Source of the DNA: Actinomadura rifamycini DSM 43936
GTDB taxonomy: Bacteria > Actinomycetota > Actinomycetes > Streptosporangiales > Streptosporangiaceae
Direction of reading: 5' to 3'
Assembly: GCF_000425065.1 (NCBI RefSeq)
Contig: NZ_KE384300.1
Location: 162,559 to 226,558 of the forward strand
DNA: 64,000 nucleotides
The notes under the pieces were generated by a model. That model saw only the letters and a program-made list of their open reading frames with translations. It searched no databases and had not been told where the DNA came from. Below are positions 15,991-23,973 of the stretch, piece by piece. Each line of letters starts with the position of its first letter. Position 1 is the stretch's first letter. The position numbers were made by a program, and so were the translations under genes.

Positions 15991-17547
15991 ATGAGTGCGC
16001 CTATGGAGACAGGCCCCCGCACGTACGAGATCCGTACCTACGGGTGCCAGATGAACGTCCACGACTCCGAGCGGCTGTCCGGCCTTCTGGAGGACGCCGG
16101 ATATGTCCGTGCCGGCGATTCCGAGCCCGACGTGGTCGTGTTCAACACCTGCGCCGTCCGGGAGAACGCCGACAACCGCCTGTACGGCAACCTGGGCCAT
16201 TTGCGCCCGGTGAAGGACGGCCACCCGGGCATGCAGATCGCCGTGGGCGGCTGCCTCGCCCAGAAGGACCGCGACACGATCGTCAAGCGCGCCCCCTGGG
16301 TGGACGTCGTGTTCGGCACCCACAACATCGGGTCGCTTCCCGCGCTGCTGGAACGGTCGCGCGTGCAGAGCGAGGCGCAGGTCGAGATCGAAGAGTCCCT
16401 GGTGACGTTCCCGTCGACGCTGCCGACGCGCCGGGAGTCCCCCTACGCCGCCTGGGTGTCGATCTCCGTGGGCTGCAACAACACGTGCACGTTCTGCATC
16501 GTGCCGTCCCTGCGCGGCAAGGAGAAGGACCGCCGGCCCGGCGAGATCCTCGCCGAGGTCGAGGCGCTGGTCGGCGAGGGCGTCCTGGAGGTCACCCTCC
16601 TCGGGCAGAACGTCAACGCCTACGGCTCGGGCTTCGGCGCGCCGGCGGCCGTCGCGGGCGACGTCCGCGACGAGGTGGGCGCGCTGACGTCCGGCGGCGG
16701 TTCGGCGTTCGCGGGGCTGCTGCGCGCCGCCGGACGGGTCGAGGGCCTGGAGCGCGTCCGGTTCACCTCGCCGCACCCCAAGGACTTCACCGACGACGTC
16801 ATCGCCGCGATGGCCGAGACCCCGAACGTGATGCCGTCGCTGCACATGCCTTTGCAGTCCGGTTCGGACGCGGTGCTGCGCGCCATGCGCCGCTCCTACC
16901 GGCAGGAGCGCTTCCTGAAGATCATCGACAAGGTCCGGGCGGCGATCCCCGACGCGGCGATCACCACCGACATCATCGTGGGCTTCCCCGGCGAGACCGA
17001 CGCCGACTTCGAGGAGACGCTCCACGTCGTCCGCGAGGCCCGGTTCGCGTCGGCGTTCACGTTCCAGTACTCCAAGCGGCCCGGCACCCCGGCGGCCACC
17101 ATGGACGGCCAGCTCCCGAAGGAGGTCGTGCAGGAGCGGTACGAGCGGCTCGTCGCCCTCCAGGAGGAGGTCTCCTGGGCGGAGAACAAGAAGCAGCTCG
17201 GCCGCACGCTCGAGGTCCTGGTCGCCGAGGGGGAGGGCCGCAAGGACGGCGAGACGCGCCGGCTGTCCGGCCGCGCCCCCGACAACCGCCTCGTGCACTT
17301 CCGGGCGCCCGGCGAGCGCGTCCGTCCCGGCGACATGGTCACCGTCGAGGTCACCTACGCCGCGCCGCACCACCTCGTCGCCGACGGCGACGTCCGCTCC
17401 GTGCGGCGCACCCGCGCGGGCGACGCGTGGGAGGCGCGGCAGGACGGCGGCGACGCGCCCAAGGGCGTCGTGCTCGGAATGCCGTCCATCGGCCGTCCCG
17501 CCCCGGCCGCCGCGCCGTCCGGGCCCGGCTGCGCCACCCGCCCCTGA
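15991..17547 (+). CDS. miaB: tRNA-2-methylthio-N6-(dimethylallyl)adenosine synthase MiaB
   Basis: A 518-residue radical-SAM methylthiotransferase that adds a methylthio group to i6A37 in tRNAs reading UNN codons. The N-terminal UPF0004 domain has its three cluster Cys in YGCQMN, NTCAVRENA and GGCLAQ. The radical-SAM cluster is in GCNNTCTFCIVP. A C-terminal TRAM domain follows, then a Pro/Ala-rich tail. It carries an insertion of about 25 residues (APAAVAGDVRDEVGALTSGG) between GQNVNAYG and FAGLL, also known from other actinobacteria. The ATG at 15991 has only a weak GGGGA; a TACCCT hexamer at 15975 suggests a very short leader. It acts after MiaA, encoded 2.7 kb downstream. Confidence 0.95.
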   Translation: MSAPMETGPRTYEIRTYGCQMNVHDSERLSGLLEDAGYVRAGDSEPDVVVFNTCAVRENADNRLYGNLGHLRPVKDGHPGMQIAVGGCLAQKDRDTIVKRAPWVDVVFGTHNIGSLPALLERSRVQSEAQVEIEESLVTFPSTLPTRRESPYAAWVSISVGCNNTCTFCIVPSLRGKEKDRRPGEILAEVEALVGEGVLEVTLLGQNVNAYGSGFGAPAAVAGDVRDEVGALTSGGGSAFAGLLRAAGRVEGLERVRFTSPHPKDFTDDVIAAMAETPNVMPSLHMPLQSGSDAVLRAMRRSYRQERFLKIIDKVRAAIPDAAITTDIIVGFPGETDADFEETLHVVREARFASAFTFQYSKRPGTPAATMDGQLPKEVVQERYERLVALQEEVSWAENKKQLGRTLEVLVAEGEGRKDGETRRLSGRAPDNRLVHFRAPGERVRPGDMVTVEVTYAAPHHLVADGDVRSVRRTRAGDAWEARQDGGDAPKGVVLGMPSIGRPAPAAAPSGPGCATRP

Positions 17548-17561
17548 GGAGGCCCGGCGAC

Positions 17562-18290
17562 GTGCTCATCTCGGCGGCGGTGTGCCCGCACCCGCCTCTC
17601 CTGGTGCCCGCCATGGCGGGGGGAGCGGCACCGGAACTCGACGGTCTCCGCGCGGCCTGCGACGAGGCCGTCGGCCGCCTGGCCGCCGCCCGTCCGGACG
17701 TCCTGGCCGTCGTGGGCGGCGCCCCGGACGGCGTCGCGTACGGGGACGGCGCCTACGCGACGCTCCGCCCGTACGGGCTGCCGTGGACGAGCCCCGAGGT
17801 CCCGGACGACGGCGCGGCGCCGCTGCCGCTGTCGCTGACGATCGGGCGGTGGCTGGTCGAGCGCGCCGCCGCCCCGGACGCGCGGGGGACGGGCGTGCGG
17901 GTGCGGTACCGCTCGGTGGCGTTCGACGCGCCGCCCGCGGAGTGCCTGGCCCTGGGGCGCGAACTCGCCGGGTCCGCCGAACGTGTCGCCCTGCTGGTGA
18001 TGGGCGACGGTTCGGCGTGCCGTTCCGAGAAGGCCCCGGGGTATCTCGACGAACGCGCGGGGCCGTACGACGAGGCCGTGGGCCGCGCGCTGGGGGCGGC
18101 CGACGCCGCCGCCCTGGCCGCGCTCGATCCCGGGACGTCCGGGGAACTGCGGGCGGCCGGGCGCGCGGCGTGGCAGGTGCTCGCGGGCGCCGCCGCCGCG
18201 GGCCGGTTCGCCGGCGAGCTCCTCGCCGACGAGGCCCCTTACGGAGTCGGCTACCTCGTCGCGTCGTGGGCGGCGGCCCCCGGCCGGTAG
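17562..18290 (+). CDS. class III extradiol dioxygenase-like protein (LigB superfamily)
   Basis: A 242-residue protein starting VLISAAVCPHPPLLVPAMAGG, the metal-binding His region of LigB-type class III extradiol dioxygenase and MEMO-like proteins. Further family traits are the PDVLAVVGGAPDG segment and LLVMGDGSACRSEKAPGYLD. Actinobacterial genomes commonly place such a gene between miaB and miaA. Its biochemical role is unknown and it should not be assumed to cleave catechols. AGGAGG at 17547-17552 gives a well-placed ribosome site for the GTG start, and the 14-bp gap to miaB suggests co-transcription. Alanine-rich and predicted cytoplasmic. Confidence 0.75.
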   Translation: MLISAAVCPHPPLLVPAMAGGAAPELDGLRAACDEAVGRLAAARPDVLAVVGGAPDGVAYGDGAYATLRPYGLPWTSPEVPDDGAAPLPLSLTIGRWLVERAAAPDARGTGVRVRYRSVAFDAPPAECLALGRELAGSAERVALLVMGDGSACRSEKAPGYLDERAGPYDEAVGRALGAADAAALAALDPGTSGELRAAGRAAWQVLAGAAAAGRFAGELLADEAPYGVGYLVASWAAAPGR

Positions 18291-18306
18291 CCGGCGCGGG
18301 CGCCGG

Positions 18307-18615
18307 TCAGGCGCGGCCTCCGGGCTCGCCCGGACCGGGCTCGTCCATGCCGTGGCGCTGCGACTCGCCCTGACCCATGTCGCCCTGACGCATGTCGCCC
18401 TGGTTCATGTCGGGCTGTCCCATGTCGCGCTGTCCCATGTCGCCCTGGCCCTGCCGGTCGACGTAGTCGCCGGCCTTGCTCTGGGCCTTGTCGACCTTGT
18501 CGGCGTACTTGCCGCCGGTGCGCTGGTCGAACGCGTCCCCGGCCTTCTCCACGCCCTGCTTCACCTTGTCGGGGTTCTGCCCGAGCATCTGCTTGAACCT
18601 GTCGACGATGGACAT
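18307..18615 (-). CDS. Rv0909/MT0933-type antitoxin-like protein with pentapeptide repeat tail
   Basis: A 102-residue protein whose first 55 residues (MSIVDRFKQMLGQNPDKVKQ ... DQRTGGKYADKVDKAQ) match the small actinobacterial antitoxin family typified by Rv0909 (MT0933). In M. tuberculosis that partner neutralises an SRPBCC-fold toxin, Rv0910. No toxin gene is adjacent here. The C-terminal part is unusual: five-residue units GDMGQ, RDMGQ, PDMNQ, GDMRQ, GDMGQ, rich in Met and Gln. It is likely disordered and highly soluble. The ATG at 18615 is the family start. It is divergent from miaA with a 104-bp shared promoter gap. Confidence 0.75.
   Translation of the reverse strand: MSIVDRFKQMLGQNPDKVKQGVEKAGDAFDQRTGGKYADKVDKAQSKAGDYVDRQGQGDMGQRDMGQPDMNQGDMRQGDMGQGESQRHGMDEPGPGEPGGRA
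18361..18450. repeat. 15-bp tandem repeat (five full units plus one variant)
   Basis: Units beginning CATGTCG(C/G)(C/G)CTG recur exactly every 15 bp at 18376, 18391, 18406, 18421 and 18436; a diverged unit lies at 18361-18375. The array is in frame in the antitoxin-like gene and encodes its (G/R/P)DM(G/N/R)Q repeats. Such arrays tend to change copy number between strains. Confidence 0.9.
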
Positions 18616-18719
18616 TGGAAAATCCCCCCGGATCCCTCGTCCCGGACGGCGCCGCACGATGTTCCGGCGCGGCACCCGTACAACCCGGCTATACCCGTTC
18701 TCTTGCCACAATTAAGCCC

Positions 18720-19628
18720 GTGACCTCTCCTGATGTGATCGCGGTCGTGGGCGCGACCGCCGCCGGCAAGAGCGACCTCGCCGTGGAACTGGCCCTGCGG
18801 CTCGGCGGCGAGGCGGTCAACGCCGACTCGATGCAGCTCTACCGGGGCATGGACATCGGTACCGCCAAGCTCGCGCGCGCCGAGATGCGCGGCGTCCCGC
18901 ACCACCTCCTGGACGTCTGGGACGTGACCGCCACCGCGAGCGTCGCCGAGTACCAGCGGCTCGGCGCCGAGGCGATCGCCGAGATCCGGGGGCGCGGCCG
19001 CGTGCCGATCCTCGTCGGCGGGTCCGGCCTGTACGTGCGGGCCGCCGTCGACGAGATGGAGTTCCCGGGGACGGACCCGGCCGTCCGGGCGCGCCTCGAG
19101 GACGAGCTCGCGCGCGTGGGCTCCGCCGTCCTGCACGAACGCCTCCGCGAGGTCGACCCGGCGGCGGCGGAGGCGATCCTGCCGAGCAACGGGCGCCGCA
19201 TAGTCCGGGCCCTGGAGGTCATCGAGATCTCGGGGCGCCCGTTCACCGCCACCCTGCCCGAGCACCGGTACCGCTACGGCGCGGTCGTGCAGATAGGTCT
19301 GAGCGTGCCCAGGGACGAGCTGGACGAGCGCATCGCCGTACGGGTGCAGCGGATGTGGGACGCGGGCCTGGTCGACGAGGTGCGGGCTCTGGAGAAGCGC
19401 GGGCTGCGCGACGGACTGACCGCCGGGCGCGCGCTCGGGTACGCGCAGGTGCTGCGTTACCTGGCGGGGGAGTGGACCGAAGAGCAGGCCAAGGAGGACA
19501 CGATCCGCACCACGCGGCGGTTCGCGCGCAGGCAGGAGTCGTGGTTCCGCCGCGACCCGCGCGTCCAGTGGCTCCCTTACGACGCGCCGGACCTCGTGGC
19601 GCGCGCGCTTGCGCTCGTCCAAGGCTGA
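18720..19628 (+). CDS. miaA: tRNA dimethylallyltransferase MiaA
   Basis: A 302-residue enzyme that isopentenylates A37 of tRNAs using dimethylallyl diphosphate, giving i6A, the substrate of MiaB. It has a P-loop GATAAGKS (residues 11-18), DSMQLYRGMDIGTAK, PHHLLDVWD, the GGSGLYV motif and the RRIVRALEV region, then the tRNA-binding C-terminus TTRRFARRQESWFRRD. The start is GTG at 18720. No clear Shine-Dalgarno sequence is seen, and GGCTATACCC upstream may be a -10, giving a short leader. In Streptomyces dapF follows miaA; here a leftward sensor kinase gene comes next. Confidence 0.95.
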   Translation: MTSPDVIAVVGATAAGKSDLAVELALRLGGEAVNADSMQLYRGMDIGTAKLARAEMRGVPHHLLDVWDVTATASVAEYQRLGAEAIAEIRGRGRVPILVGGSGLYVRAAVDEMEFPGTDPAVRARLEDELARVGSAVLHERLREVDPAAAEAILPSNGRRIVRALEVIEISGRPFTATLPEHRYRYGAVVQIGLSVPRDELDERIAVRVQRMWDAGLVDEVRALEKRGLRDGLTAGRALGYAQVLRYLAGEWTEEQAKEDTIRTTRRFARRQESWFRRDPRVQWLPYDAPDLVARALALVQG

Positions 19629-19641
19629 GCACCTGCGTCTC

Positions 19642-19660
19642 GTCCCGGATCGATCGGGAC
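19642..19660 (+). terminator. miaA: possible miaA terminator hairpin
   Basis: GTCCCG at 19642-19647 and CGGGAC at 19655-19660 form a short inverted repeat with a 7-nt loop, 13 bp after the miaA stop. The stem is short and there is no T tract; it could also be a protein-binding dyad. Confidence 0.4.
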
Positions 19661-19877
19661 AACTGTCCCTCTGCACCGGGACCGGTTGCGGCGTAATTTC
19701 TTTCTTGCACACCCTCTGGTGAATGGCCCGTACGGACCGAGATGGGAGCCTCGGTCCAGTGCGGTGCCAGAGGGCCGGTGGCGACCTTCTTGGCGGGGGG
19801 CGGTCACCGGCCCTCCCACCGGGTGCGGCGCCCCTCGAACAGACCTCCGGACGACCGGGGCCGATCGCGTGCCGGGA

Positions 19878-21863
19878 TCAGGCCGCGTCGAGGGGCTGGA
19901 CCCCGTTGACCGGGAGGCGGGCGCGGACGAGCGTGCCGCCCTTCGGGCCCGGCCCGACGGTGCAGGAGCCGCCGAGTTCCGTCGCGCGCTCGCGCATCGA
20001 GGCCATGCCGATCCCCGACCGCATCCGCTCGGGCAGCCCGACGCCGTCGTCGTCCACCGTGACGTGCAGATCCCCGTTCAGGCACAGCCGCACCTCGGCC
20101 GACCGCGCGCGGGCGTGCCGGTGCACGTTGGTGAGGGCCTCCTGGACGATCCGGTACGCGGCGACCTCGGCGGCGGCGGGCAGGCACTCGACCTTCCCCT
20201 CGACGTGCACGTCCACCTTGGGGCCGTCCCCGGAGGCGACGACGCCGCCGAGCGCGCGGATCGCCTCGGCCAGGCCCAGGTCGTCCAGCGCGGGCGGCCG
20301 CAGGCCCTGCACGAGCTCGCGGATGTCGCCGATCGTGCGGCCCATGGTCGTCCGCAGGTCCTCCAGCAGCGCGTCCGCGGCCTCCGGGTCGGTCCTGAGC
20401 GTGATGCGGGCGGCGTCCACGGTCATCGCGAGGCTGGCCAGCGTCGGCCCGAGCCCGTCGTGCAGGTCGCGCCGCAGCCGGCGCCGCTCGTCCTCCCGCG
20501 CCCGCAGGATGCGCTCCTTGGAGCGTTGCACGTCGGCGGCCAGCCGCGCCGCGTTCGCCAGCTCCGCGAGGTTGCGCGCCAGGATGCCGGACAGGCGGGC
20601 GTCCGGCATCCGGGTGACGCCGAACCGCAGCCGCCCGACCGGCTCCCCGTGCCACACCAGCGGGATCAGGTGCGGGCGCTCGCCGGGCACGCCGTCCTCC
20701 GCCGAGATCGTCCGGCCGTCGCGGTCCAGGACCTCGATGACCACGCCCGTCGCGTGCAGCGCCGCCCGCGCCACCTCGGCGCCGACGGCCAGCGCCGCGC
20801 CGGGGTCGGCGGCGGTCTGCAGCCGCCGGTTGAGCCGGTCGGCGATCCGGTACGGGTCGCGCTCGCCGTGCACCACCCGGTCCACCGTCCGCTGGAGGCG
20901 CCGCCGCGCCGGCTCGAACAGCGCGCCCGCCGCGATCGCGCCCACCAGCCCGGCGAGGGCGCCGTGCCCCGCGACGAGCACGCTCGTCATGCCGAGCAGC
21001 GCGAAGTACACGCCCGTGATGAGCACGGCGAGCCCCGCGTACACCAGCGTCCGGCTGACCACGAGGTCGATGTCGTACAGGCGGTACCGGGTGATGGCGA
21101 TCGCGATGCAGATCGGGACGGCCACGATCGTCAGGTTGCGCAGCGGGTCGCCGATCGCCGTGTTCTCCCCGGCGTAGATGACCGCCTCGGCCAGCAGGCC
21201 CGGGTACACGACCCACGCGATCTGCCGCCGCACGTCCGGCGCCGACCGGGCGAACCGGACCCCCACCGACAGCAGCGACCCCGCCAGCGTCGCGAGGATC
21301 AGCACGGCGATGGGCGGCGGGATGTCCGTGAACGGGTAGATCGACACACCGTTGTGGAAGCGGCGCGCGTCCGGATCGAGCGTCAGGTGCGCGCAGACGA
21401 CGGCCGGGACCAGCAACGCCATGGCCAGGACCGGCCGGAACCGCGCCGAGACCAGCCGCCCGTCCGGGAAGATCAGCGGCAGCACCAGCGTGAGGACGAA
21501 CGTGTCGACCGCCCACAGCCAGGTGCCGAGCCACAGGAAGAACCCGGCGAGGGCCCATCCCCGCAGCTCCAGCCACGGCCCGAGGTTCAGCGCCAGCACG
21601 TACACGGCCGCGCTGACCCCCGCGCCCATCATCAGCCAGCCGACCCGCAGGCGGGGCCGGTGCTGGAGCAGGACCGCGGCCACGGCCGTCCAGCACAGCG
21701 CCACGAGGATCTCCGGGTGCCACCAGACCATCCGCGCGTCGGCGGGCAGCAGGCCGCCCACGGCGAGCGAGGCGACGACCAGCAGGACCGCCCCGCAGGC
21801 GAGCAGGCCCGCCGTGCGCCCCGCACCGCGGCCCGTCCCGTGACTCTGGGCCACCGTCACCAT
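19878..21863 (-). CDS. membrane sensor histidine kinase (NarL/HisKA_3 type), no adjacent response regulator
   Basis: A 661-residue integral-membrane kinase. The first 330 residues contain about eight hydrophobic segments and include ITRYRLYDIDLVVSRTLVY, a motif typical of a large actinobacterial kinase family. A GAF-like region follows, then the HisKA_3 dimerisation helix RRLRRDLHDGLGP with the phospho-acceptor His near residue 468. The HATPase domain shows VQEALTNVHRHA (N box), VDDDGVGL and GIGMASMRERA (G boxes). It should autophosphorylate and pass the phosphate to a LuxR-type response regulator, but none is encoded in this window, so the partner must be elsewhere. An AT-richer patch directly before the start likely holds the promoter. 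Confidence 0.9.
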   Translation of the reverse strand: MVTVAQSHGTGRGAGRTAGLLACGAVLLVVASLAVGGLLPADARMVWWHPEILVALCWTAVAAVLLQHRPRLRVGWLMMGAGVSAAVYVLALNLGPWLELRGWALAGFFLWLGTWLWAVDTFVLTLVLPLIFPDGRLVSARFRPVLAMALLVPAVVCAHLTLDPDARRFHNGVSIYPFTDIPPPIAVLILATLAGSLLSVGVRFARSAPDVRRQIAWVVYPGLLAEAVIYAGENTAIGDPLRNLTIVAVPICIAIAITRYRLYDIDLVVSRTLVYAGLAVLITGVYFALLGMTSVLVAGHGALAGLVGAIAAGALFEPARRRLQRTVDRVVHGERDPYRIADRLNRRLQTAADPGAALAVGAEVARAALHATGVVIEVLDRDGRTISAEDGVPGERPHLIPLVWHGEPVGRLRFGVTRMPDARLSGILARNLAELANAARLAADVQRSKERILRAREDERRRLRRDLHDGLGPTLASLAMTVDAARITLRTDPEAADALLEDLRTTMGRTIGDIRELVQGLRPPALDDLGLAEAIRALGGVVASGDGPKVDVHVEGKVECLPAAAEVAAYRIVQEALTNVHRHARARSAEVRLCLNGDLHVTVDDDGVGLPERMRSGIGMASMRERATELGGSCTVGPGPKGGTLVRARLPVNGVQPLDAA

Positions 21864-22195
21864 CCTGGGCTCCCGGGTCAGAAAAGTAATGGAATGTTAA
21901 AGCGTCCGAGTCTCGGTCCTGCACTCATCAGGGCGTCCGCGTGCGGACAGCGTGGCCGGAACCGGCCGTGACCGGTCGGCGGGCACCGGGTGTGCGGAGA
22001 TATTAACCAGGCAAAACGGAAACTGGCCAAGAAAAGGCATGTCAGGGGCTCATCCGGAACCTGACGGACATCCGTGAGAGAGCGCCCTCCCGGCCCCTCC
22101 GGGCGGTGGCGCGGGGCGGGGCGGGAGCGGGCGAGGACGTCCCCGGGCGGGACGGTGCGGGCGCGGGCGCGGGGAGGACGGGGAAGGGGAAAGCG
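21864..22195. other. 332-bp gap between kinase and TetR genes
   Basis: No gene is seen. The left end (21883-21905) is AT-rich for this genome and lies just upstream of the kinase start, so it probably carries that promoter. GTCAGG at 22041-22046 and CCTGAC at 22060-22065 form a small hairpin downstream of the leftward TetR gene, a possible terminator. The stretch 22080-22195 is G-rich low-complexity sequence. Confidence 0.5.
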
Positions 22196-22813
22196 TCAGT
22201 CCCCGGCGTGGGCGGCCGGCGTGAGGTCGGTCAGCATGGCGCGCGTGCCGCGGGCGAACTCGGCCGGGTCGACGTCGTCGAGCACGAGGCGCTGCAGGAG
22301 GAAGCCGGGGACCAGGCTGAACATGACCTTGCCGATCTCCACCGCGTCGGTGCCGGCGGGCAGGCGGCCGGCCTCGATCAGCCGGGCCGCGTAGCGGGTC
22401 CAGGTGTCGCGGAGACTGACCATGGTGGCGGAGACGTAGGTGCGGATCTCCGGGTCGAACATCGCCAGGGCCCAGCCCTGCGGGGCGAGGCGGAGGACGC
22501 CGTCGTCCCGTGACCTGTCCATGGCGCGCTCGGCGATCCGCTCGATCAGTTCCTCGGGCGCCGGGAGGGGGTCGGCCTCCACGAGTTCGTCCAGGTACGT
22601 GTGGAGGTCGCCGACCACGGTCGACAGGATCGCCTCGATGATCTCGTTCTTGCTCTTGAAGTAGCGGTAGACGGCGCCGGCCGAGAGTCCGGCCTCCGCG
22701 AAGATGTCCTGCATCGACGTCGCGTGGACGCCCTGGCGGATGAAGCACGCGCGGGCGGCGTCCAGGATCTGGCGGCGCCGCCGCTCCAGGTGCTCTTCGC
22801 TCACTCTCGGCAT
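22196..22813 (-). CDS. TetR/AcrR family transcriptional regulator
   Basis: A 205-residue repressor. The N-terminal helix-turn-helix is canonical: RRRQILDAARACFIRQGVHA, TSMQDIFAEAGLSAGAVYRYF, KSKNEIIEAIL. The C-terminal ligand-binding domain is divergent (LAPQGWALAMFDPEIR). It is divergently transcribed from a membrane protein gene, with a 99-bp shared gap containing two similar dyads, so it most likely represses itself and that neighbour until an inducer binds. The inducer is unknown. The ATG at 22813 is the family-consistent start. Confidence 0.93.
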   Translation of the reverse strand: MPRVSEEHLERRRRQILDAARACFIRQGVHATSMQDIFAEAGLSAGAVYRYFKSKNEIIEAILSTVVGDLHTYLDELVEADPLPAPEELIERIAERAMDRSRDDGVLRLAPQGWALAMFDPEIRTYVSATMVSLRDTWTRYAARLIEAGRLPAGTDAVEIGKVMFSLVPGFLLQRLVLDDVDPAEFARGTRAMLTDLTPAAHAGD

Positions 22814-22826
22814 GCCCCCAATCTAA

Positions 22827-22840
22827 AACGGACGTTCGTT
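22827..22840. promoter_or_regulatory. putative TetR operator 1
   Basis: AACGGACGTTCGTT is palindromic at 12 of 14 positions and lies 13 bp upstream of the TetR start. It abuts TTGACA at 22842-22847, a good -35 for the rightward membrane-protein gene, so a bound repressor would block both promoters. Confidence 0.6.
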
Positions 22841-22880
22841 CTTGACAACACGGCGCGGCCGGTGTGACTCTCCTAAAGAG

Positions 22881-22894
22881 AACGGACATCCGCT
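22881..22894. promoter_or_regulatory. putative TetR operator 2
   Basis: AACGGACATCCGCT shares AACGGAC(G/A)T(T/C)CG with operator 1, 54 bp away, and has a CGGA-N2-TCCG core. It lies just before the ribosome site of the rightward gene. Confidence 0.5.
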
Positions 22895-22912
22895 TTTTTT
22901 AGGAGCAAGGTC

Positions 22913-23887
22913 GTGCAGTCCTCACTCGCCGTGCGCAGCGCCGGGGTCGCCCTCGGCGCCGCGCTCCTGCAGCTCTTGATGATCTGCGCCTTCACCTGGC
23001 CCGCCGCCCGCACCGAGCCGCGCGACGTCCCGATCGTCGTGGCGGGTCCGGGCGCGGCCGCGACGGCCGAACGGCTCGAGCGGACGCTGCCCGGCGCGTT
23101 CGACGTCGAGGCGGTGCCCGCCGCCGACGACGCCCGCGCCGCGATCGCCGACCGGCGGGCGTACGGCGCGATCGTCGCGACCCCGGAGGGCCCGCGCGTG
23201 CTCACCGCGTCCGCCGCCTCGCCGGTGATCGCGCAGCAGCTCACCGCGCTCGCCGGGAACCTCGCGGGCGCCCCGCGCGGCGCGCCCGTCCAGGACGTCG
23301 TCGCCGCCGACCCGGACGATCCGCGCGGCGCCGGCCTCGCGGCGATCATCCTGCCGCTGATCATGTCGTCGCTCGCCGCCGCGGTGCTGCTGACGTTCGC
23401 GGTGCCGAGCCCGGCGTGGCGGGCCGCCGGGGCGCTGCTGTTCGCCGTGCTCGGCGGCCTGGGCGTCGCGGGCCTCGCCTACGGGTGGCTGTCGCTCTTC
23501 CCCGGCCCCTACCTCGTGGTCGCCGGCGTCGCCGCGCTCGCCATCCTGGCGGTGACCGGGACCGTCGCGGGCCTGGCCGCTGCGGTCGGACGGTCCGGGC
23601 TCGGCATCGGCGCGCTCACGTTCCTGCTGCTCGGAAACCCGCTGTCCGGGGTCACCGCGGCGCCGGAGATGCTGCCGGAGCCCTTGGGGGCGGTCGGGCA
23701 GCTCCTCCCGCCCGGCGCCGCGGGCACGCTCATGCGCTCGGCCACGTTCTTCGACGGCGCGGGCGCGGGCGCCCCGCTCGCGGTGCTGCTGACCTGGGCC
23801 GCCGCCGGGTTCGCCCTGCTGGGCGCGGCGGCGCTGCGGGCGCCCCGCGAGAAGCCCGCCCGCGAGAAGGAGGCCGTACCCGCCTGA
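22913..23887 (+). CDS. multi-pass membrane protein (ABC-2/YhgE-like) controlled by TetR
   Basis: A 324-residue membrane protein with one N-terminal helix (residues 8-28), an extracytoplasmic domain of about 120 residues (VPIVVAGPGAAATAERLERT ... YGAIVATPEGPRVLTASAAS), and then about five hydrophobic helices and a basic/acidic tail. This layout (one helix, external loop, C-terminal membrane block with a PLS-V-AAPEMLP segment) is that of the YhgE/Pip-like and ABC-2-type transporter superfamily, often efflux-associated. No ATPase is adjacent. AGGAG precedes the GTG start. Divergent from TetR, which suggests inducible export of a toxic small molecule; that function is inference. Confidence 0.65.
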   Translation: MQSSLAVRSAGVALGAALLQLLMICAFTWPAARTEPRDVPIVVAGPGAAATAERLERTLPGAFDVEAVPAADDARAAIADRRAYGAIVATPEGPRVLTASAASPVIAQQLTALAGNLAGAPRGAPVQDVVAADPDDPRGAGLAAIILPLIMSSLAAAVLLTFAVPSPAWRAAGALLFAVLGGLGVAGLAYGWLSLFPGPYLVVAGVAALAILAVTGTVAGLAAAVGRSGLGIGALTFLLLGNPLSGVTAAPEMLPEPLGAVGQLLPPGAAGTLMRSATFFDGAGAGAPLAVLLTWAAAGFALLGAAALRAPREKPAREKEAVPA

Positions 23888-23973
23888 ACCGGAGACGGAA
23901 GTCGCCGTTCGCCCGTCCCGGTGCGTAGCCGGTCAGTAGCCTTAAGTGACCTCATCGCATCGGAAGGGCGGAC

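Noticed and set aside
18361..18450. 15-bp array considered as a CRISPR
   Set aside because: Units are contiguous without spacers and encode an in-frame protein repeat; no cas genes are present.
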